Position numbers and translations under genes: made by a program | Assembly (NCBI GenBank): GCA_016212345.1 | Contig: JACRGM010000141.1 | Location: 1-7,916 of the forward strand | Direction of reading: 5' to 3' | DNA length: 7,916 nucleotides | Source of the DNA: Nitrospinota bacterium | GTDB lineage: Bacteria; Nitrospinota; Nitrospinia; SZUA-224 | In this document: in pieces, positions 5,636-7,916 of the stretch | How positions within the stretch are numbered: position 1 is the first letter of the stretch | Layout: every line of letters starts with the position of its first letter | Notes under the pieces: model-generated | Database searches by the model: none | The model's input: only the letters and a program-made list of their open reading frames with translations | Told to the model about the DNA's origin: nothing

Positions 5636-6577
5636 ATGGCCAAATTAAAAGACCTTGCATTACGAGAAGAGAGACTTATAGGTGGACATAGATTGTGCCC
5701 TGGATGCGGACATTCAATAGTGATCAGACAGATACTAAGGACAGTAGAAAACCCAGTGGTCATAGCCAATGCCACAGGTTGTCTTGAGGTATGCACAACA
5801 GTATTTCCCTATTCTGCATGGAAGACCCCCTGGATACACTCTGCCTTTGAAAACGCTGCAGCTACTGTCAGCGGAATAGAGGCGATGTACAGGGCATTAA
5901 AGAGACGGGGAAAGATAAAACCTGAAAAGGAGATAAAATTTATGGCAATAGGTGGTGATGGAGGCACATACGACATAGGATTACAATCCTTGTCCGGGGC
6001 TATGGAGCGTGGACATAATATGGTCTATGTCTGTAATGATAATGAGGCATACATGAATACAGGGGGACAGAGGTCAAGTGCTACACCCTATGGTGCCTAT
6101 ACAACCACAACCCCAGTGGGCAAGATAAAGAAAGGGAAACAGCAGTTCAGGAAAGACCTTACACAGATCATGGTCTCACACAATATTCCGTATGTTGCCC
6201 AGACCTCACCAGCAAGATGGAAAGACCTGACCGATAAGGCCAAGAAGGCCTTTGATGTTGAAGGGCCTGCATTCCTTAATGTCCTTTCTGTATGTCCAAC
6301 AGACTGGAAGATACCTACATCAATGGGATTGAGGATTACACAACTTGCACACGATACCTGTTTCTGGCCCCTCTATGAGGTAGAGAACGGTAGATACAAG
6401 ATTAATTATAAACCTAAGAAGAAACTCCCGATCGAGGAATGGTTAAAACCCCAAGGACGATTTAAACACCTCTTCCAGCCAGAGAATAGGGATATAATAG
6501 CTATGCTCCAGGAGGATGTTGATAGGAAATGGGAGGAACTAAACAGACTTGCAACCTATGAATCCTCCACTGCCTAA
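5636..6577 (+). CDS. porB: pyruvate/2-oxoacid:ferredoxin oxidoreductase, beta subunit (TPP-binding)
   Basis: The 313-residue beta subunit carries thiamine pyrophosphate and the cluster nearest to it. CPGCGH (residues 21-26, C21 and C24), C49 in ATGCLEVC, and C220 in LSVCPTDW are the four expected [4Fe-4S] ligands. The TPP/Mg motif runs from GGDGG (106-110) to NDNEAYMNTGGQRSS (134-148). All catalytic features are intact and the length is typical. GGGAGGA (5619-5625) precedes the ATG by 10 bases and overlaps the porA stop, so the two are tightly linked. Isoleucine is coded by ATA in 14 of 20 cases (hand count), the habit of this chromosome. It is the last gene of the operon; T-rich sequence and a terminator hairpin follow. 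Confidence 0.96.
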   Translation: MAKLKDLALREERLIGGHRLCPGCGHSIVIRQILRTVENPVVIANATGCLEVCTTVFPYSAWKTPWIHSAFENAAATVSGIEAMYRALKRRGKIKPEKEIKFMAIGGDGGTYDIGLQSLSGAMERGHNMVYVCNDNEAYMNTGGQRSSATPYGAYTTTTPVGKIKKGKQQFRKDLTQIMVSHNIPYVAQTSPARWKDLTDKAKKAFDVEGPAFLNVLSVCPTDWKIPTSMGLRITQLAHDTCFWPLYEVENGRYKINYKPKKKLPIEEWLKPQGRFKHLFQPENRDIIAMLQEDVDRKWEELNRLATYESSTA

Positions 6578-6682
6578 TTAATAAAGATTTTTTACTTGCT
6601 TTTTTCTATAATTTCGTTATCCTATAATTGACTTTACTCCTTCTTGATAGGCATAGGAAATTATATCGTCCTTGTTAAAGTC

Positions 6683-6703
6683 TCTGCCCGCAGGGCAGAT
6701 TTT
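6683..6703 (+). terminator. probable intrinsic terminator after the por operon
   Basis: TCTGCCC (6683-6689), a GCA loop, and GGGCAGA (6693-6699) form a perfect 7-bp GC-rich stem followed directly by TTTT (6700-6703). It lies 105 bp after the porB stop and 22 bp before the tRNA gene, so it could end por transcription and insulate the tRNA. The T-tract is short. The rest of 6578-6725 holds only A/T-rich sequence with two T-runs and no gene that I can support. A TTGACA at 6706-6711 has no usable -10 at proper spacing. Confidence 0.6.
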
Positions 6704-6725
6704 CCTTGACATTGCATGATACCGC

Positions 6726-6800
6726 TCCGGTGTAGCGCAATGGCAGCGCAAGCGGCTGTTAATCGCTGGGTTGCAGGTTCGAGTCCTGCCACCGGAGCCA
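6726..6800 (+). tRNA. tRNA-Asn (anticodon GTT)
   Basis: The 75-base gene folds fully. The acceptor TCCGGTG (6726-6732) pairs with CACCGGA, the D stem is GCGC/GCGC, and the anticodon stem AGCGG/TCGCT includes one G-T pair. The anticodon loop is CTGTTAA, with GTT as anticodon. The T stem GCAGG/CCTGC encloses TTCGAGT. Discriminator G is followed by a genome-encoded CCA (6798-6800). These identity elements agree with asparagine. The last eight bases (6793-6800) also form the start of a 25-bp inverted repeat with downstream sequence. Confidence 0.97.
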
Positions 6801-6876
6801 TTTTGCACAATTCGAACTGGGGGCGTTCGTGATTTAAAGCGGAAGTCCTGTGTTCGAGTTGTGCAAAATGGCTCCG
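6793..6876. repeat. 25-bp inverted repeat overlapping the tRNA-Asn 3' end
   Basis: The left arm is 6793-6817 and the right arm 6852-6876, with a 34-base loop. They are complementary at 24 of 25 positions, and the exception is a T-G wobble. The left arm begins in the tRNA acceptor strand (CGGAGCCA) and runs through TTTTGCACAA. The right arm ends TTGTGCAAAATGGCTCCG, so it contains the exact reverse complement of the tRNA 3' end including CCA. No T-tract follows. The arrangement suggests an inverted copy of a tRNA-linked attachment-type sequence, or a very stable RNA hairpin at the tRNA 3' trailer. The remainder to 7056 holds A/T-rich sequence without a supported gene. Confidence 0.85.
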
Positions 6877-7056
6877 CATTCAAATTCTCTGAGAACTGTT
6901 CCAATAATTTTACCGAATACCTCCTTTGTTTAGGGTTATTATTAATACTCTTGGACAAAGTATATACTAACTCTAATTGAAAGATTCATTTAATGCAAAT
7001 GCAAAGGATATAAGAGTAAAGAACGTTAAATTAAAGAAATTATGATGCAAATATAA

Positions 7057-7608
7057 ATGAGGCCAAGAAAAAAAAATAAAAGTGCGAATATTCTAGATAC
7101 CATTTCTCCTAATGATGCTTTTGTTATCCTAAAAATCCTTGCTAAGGAGGATACCAATATTGCTAAAAGAATTGAACAGCTTGCAATTGATTATTTGGGC
7201 AATGTAGATATTGAAGATGTCGCTGAAGAGGTCTATTGGGAACTGAATGGTATCGAGGTAGAGGAGGTCTGGGATCGTTCTGGATCTACGAGAGATGGAT
7301 ATATCGATCCAGGTGATATGGCCTATGAAATGTTTGAGGAAGCCTTAGAACCATTTTTAAATGAACTAAAAAAGTGCCAAAAGCTTTCATTATTTAATCA
7401 GGCAAAATATCACTGTATGGGTATTTTGAAAGGTATTTACAAATTTCACAAGGAATCCACATCCGAGTATAAAGATTGGGCTGTAGATGCTCCATGTGAA
7501 TATTTTGATGTAGTTTTAAAAGACTGGAAAAATGATTGCCAAAAACCAGAATATCTCAAAGAGGTGAAAGAGTTTATTAAGAAAAATTTTCCAGATTGGG
7601 CAAATTAA
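7057..7608 (+). CDS. hypothetical protein, 183 aa, probably conserved, function unknown
   Basis: I do not recognise a named family with certainty, although the pattern resembles soluble hypothetical proteins found in scattered bacteria and archaea. The basic N terminus (MRPRKKNK) is followed by acidic, helix-rich sequence, with no signal peptide or membrane segment. Notable segments are SPNDAFVILKIL (17-28), VWDRSGSTRDGYIDP (71-85), YHCMGILKGIYKFHKES (118-134) and DWAVDAPCEYF (140-150); the clustered Trp, Gly and Asp suggest a real folded protein. Four cysteines (107, 120, 147, 161) form no CxxC motif. The start follows an in-frame TAA directly and has no Shine-Dalgarno site. Isoleucine codons are ATT 9, ATC 4, ATA 0, unlike the upstream genes, which points to a different origin. 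It is the first gene after tRNA-Asn. Confidence 0.8.
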   Translation: MRPRKKNKSANILDTISPNDAFVILKILAKEDTNIAKRIEQLAIDYLGNVDIEDVAEEVYWELNGIEVEEVWDRSGSTRDGYIDPGDMAYEMFEEALEPFLNELKKCQKLSLFNQAKYHCMGILKGIYKFHKESTSEYKDWAVDAPCEYFDVVLKDWKNDCQKPEYLKEVKEFIKKNFPDWAN

Positions 7609-7765
7609 GACTTTGAGGAAAGTGTACCAATATTCAAATAAAAAAGGCAAAAAGGAGATAAATCCATTATTACCTAACCATAGGATCGAGTGGATGCAAA
7701 ACAGCGCATTTTTTTACAGAATAAGTATCTTTGAAAAACTTAGAATATTTGTTTCATTTTTGGGG

Positions 7766-7771
7766 TATAAT
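7766..7771 (+). promoter_or_regulatory. candidate -10 box for the last gene
   Basis: A perfect TATAAT lies 63 bp before the ATG at 7834. No good -35 is seen at 16-18 bp upstream (AATATT at 7744-7749 is the nearest), so it may need an activator or be a chance match. The leader contains a small inverted repeat, CCAAT/ATTGG (about 7782-7799). The region 7609-7833 otherwise shows no gene I can support; a 71-codon TTG-started frame there is A/T-rich and unconvincing. Confidence 0.4.
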
Positions 7772-7833
7772 ATACTTAAATCCAATACAACAAGATTGGT
7801 GAGGAAGTTATTATCCATTAGGAGGTGATTTTT

Positions 7834-7916
7834 ATGGCTATTACAGCTATACAAGGAATTTGTCATGAAGGCAAGATAGAACCATTAGAGGAAATTCCAT
7901 ATAAGGTAGATAAAAA
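7834..7916 (+). CDS. small protein, 5' part only (possible antitoxin-like family)
   Basis: Only 27 codons lie in the window; the gene runs off the right edge. A near-perfect Shine-Dalgarno AGGAGGTGA (7820-7828) lies 5 bases before the ATG, by far the strongest such site here, so the gene is very probably real. The visible protein, MAITAIQGICHEGKIEPLEE followed by IPYKVDK, has the G-x-x-x-x-GKIEPLE pattern seen at the start of small proteins of the AF2212/DUF104 type, often annotated as antitoxins beside PIN-domain toxins. That assignment is inference from a short N terminus. A partner gene, if any, would be beyond the window. Confidence 0.6.
   Translation, partial: MAITAIQGICHEGKIEPLEEIPYKVDK

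Noticed and set aside
6818..6876. Possible second, degenerate tRNA (GTTCGAG at 6852-6858 resembles a T-loop)
   Set aside because: No acceptor, D or anticodon stem can be formed; the similarity is explained by the inverted repeat.
6617..6958. Minus-strand frames of 113 and 72 codons with GGRTRTCNPAINS / GLEPATQRL sequences
   Set aside because: They are antisense to tRNA-Asn; such peptides are well-known spurious translations of tRNA complements.
6771..6980. 69-codon + strand frame starting in the tRNA
   Set aside because: It begins inside the tRNA T-arm region and crosses the inverted repeat, with no ribosome-binding site or recognisable protein features.
7613..7828. 71-codon frame with TTG start between the hypothetical gene and the last gene
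   Set aside because: It has no good ribosome-binding site, A/T-driven composition, no recognisable motif, and contains the TATAAT promoter candidate and most of the next gene's leader.

Overview
The window is about 40 % G+C by eye and almost entirely coded on the + strand. It looks like the chromosome of an anaerobic bacterium. The core genes favour ATA for isoleucine and AGA/AGG for arginine. The SRP RNA is the large type with an Alu domain, followed by dnaX, ybaB and recR, the order known from Bacillus-type genomes. A four-subunit pyruvate/2-oxoacid:ferredoxin oxidoreductase comes next. The gene order fits Firmicutes, but also deep anaerobic lineages such as Nitrospirota or Desulfobacterota. 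I cannot fix the phylum from this sequence.

Positions 1-577: the SRP RNA gene (ffs, about 146-418) lies between two 125-bp, direct-oriented, 96 % identical elements (9-133 and 426-550). Each has 27-bp terminal inverted repeats and an internal hairpin, so it resembles a non-autonomous MITE. A lone terminal repeat (2309-2332) sits directly after the dnaX stop codon.

Positions 578-3400: dnaX (clamp-loader tau/gamma), ybaB (nucleoid-associated protein) and recR (recombinational repair) form a co-directional housekeeping cluster. Positions 3472-6577: porG, porD, porA and porB encode the gamma, delta (2x[4Fe-4S]), alpha and beta (TPP and cluster) subunits of one oxidoreductase. It converts pyruvate plus CoA to acetyl-CoA, CO2 and reduced ferredoxin, or runs in reverse. 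The intergenic gaps hold short heptamer tandem repeats, and the porG start region is duplicated. A probable intrinsic terminator (6683-6703) closes the operon.

Positions 6726-7916: a tRNA-Asn(GTT) with encoded CCA is followed by a 25-bp inverted repeat that starts inside the tRNA acceptor strand. Beyond it the character changes. A conserved-type hypothetical protein (7057-7608) uses ATA in 0 of 13 Ile codons, against 14 of 20 in porB. A TATAAT promoter candidate and a strong Shine-Dalgarno site then lead into a small gene cut by the window end, possibly an antitoxin-like protein. This right end looks like an accessory segment attached at a tRNA gene.

The least ordinary structures are the paired hairpin elements around ffs and the inverted repeat fused to the tRNA 3' end. 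I see no complete defence, toxin-antitoxin or other multi-gene novel system inside the window.
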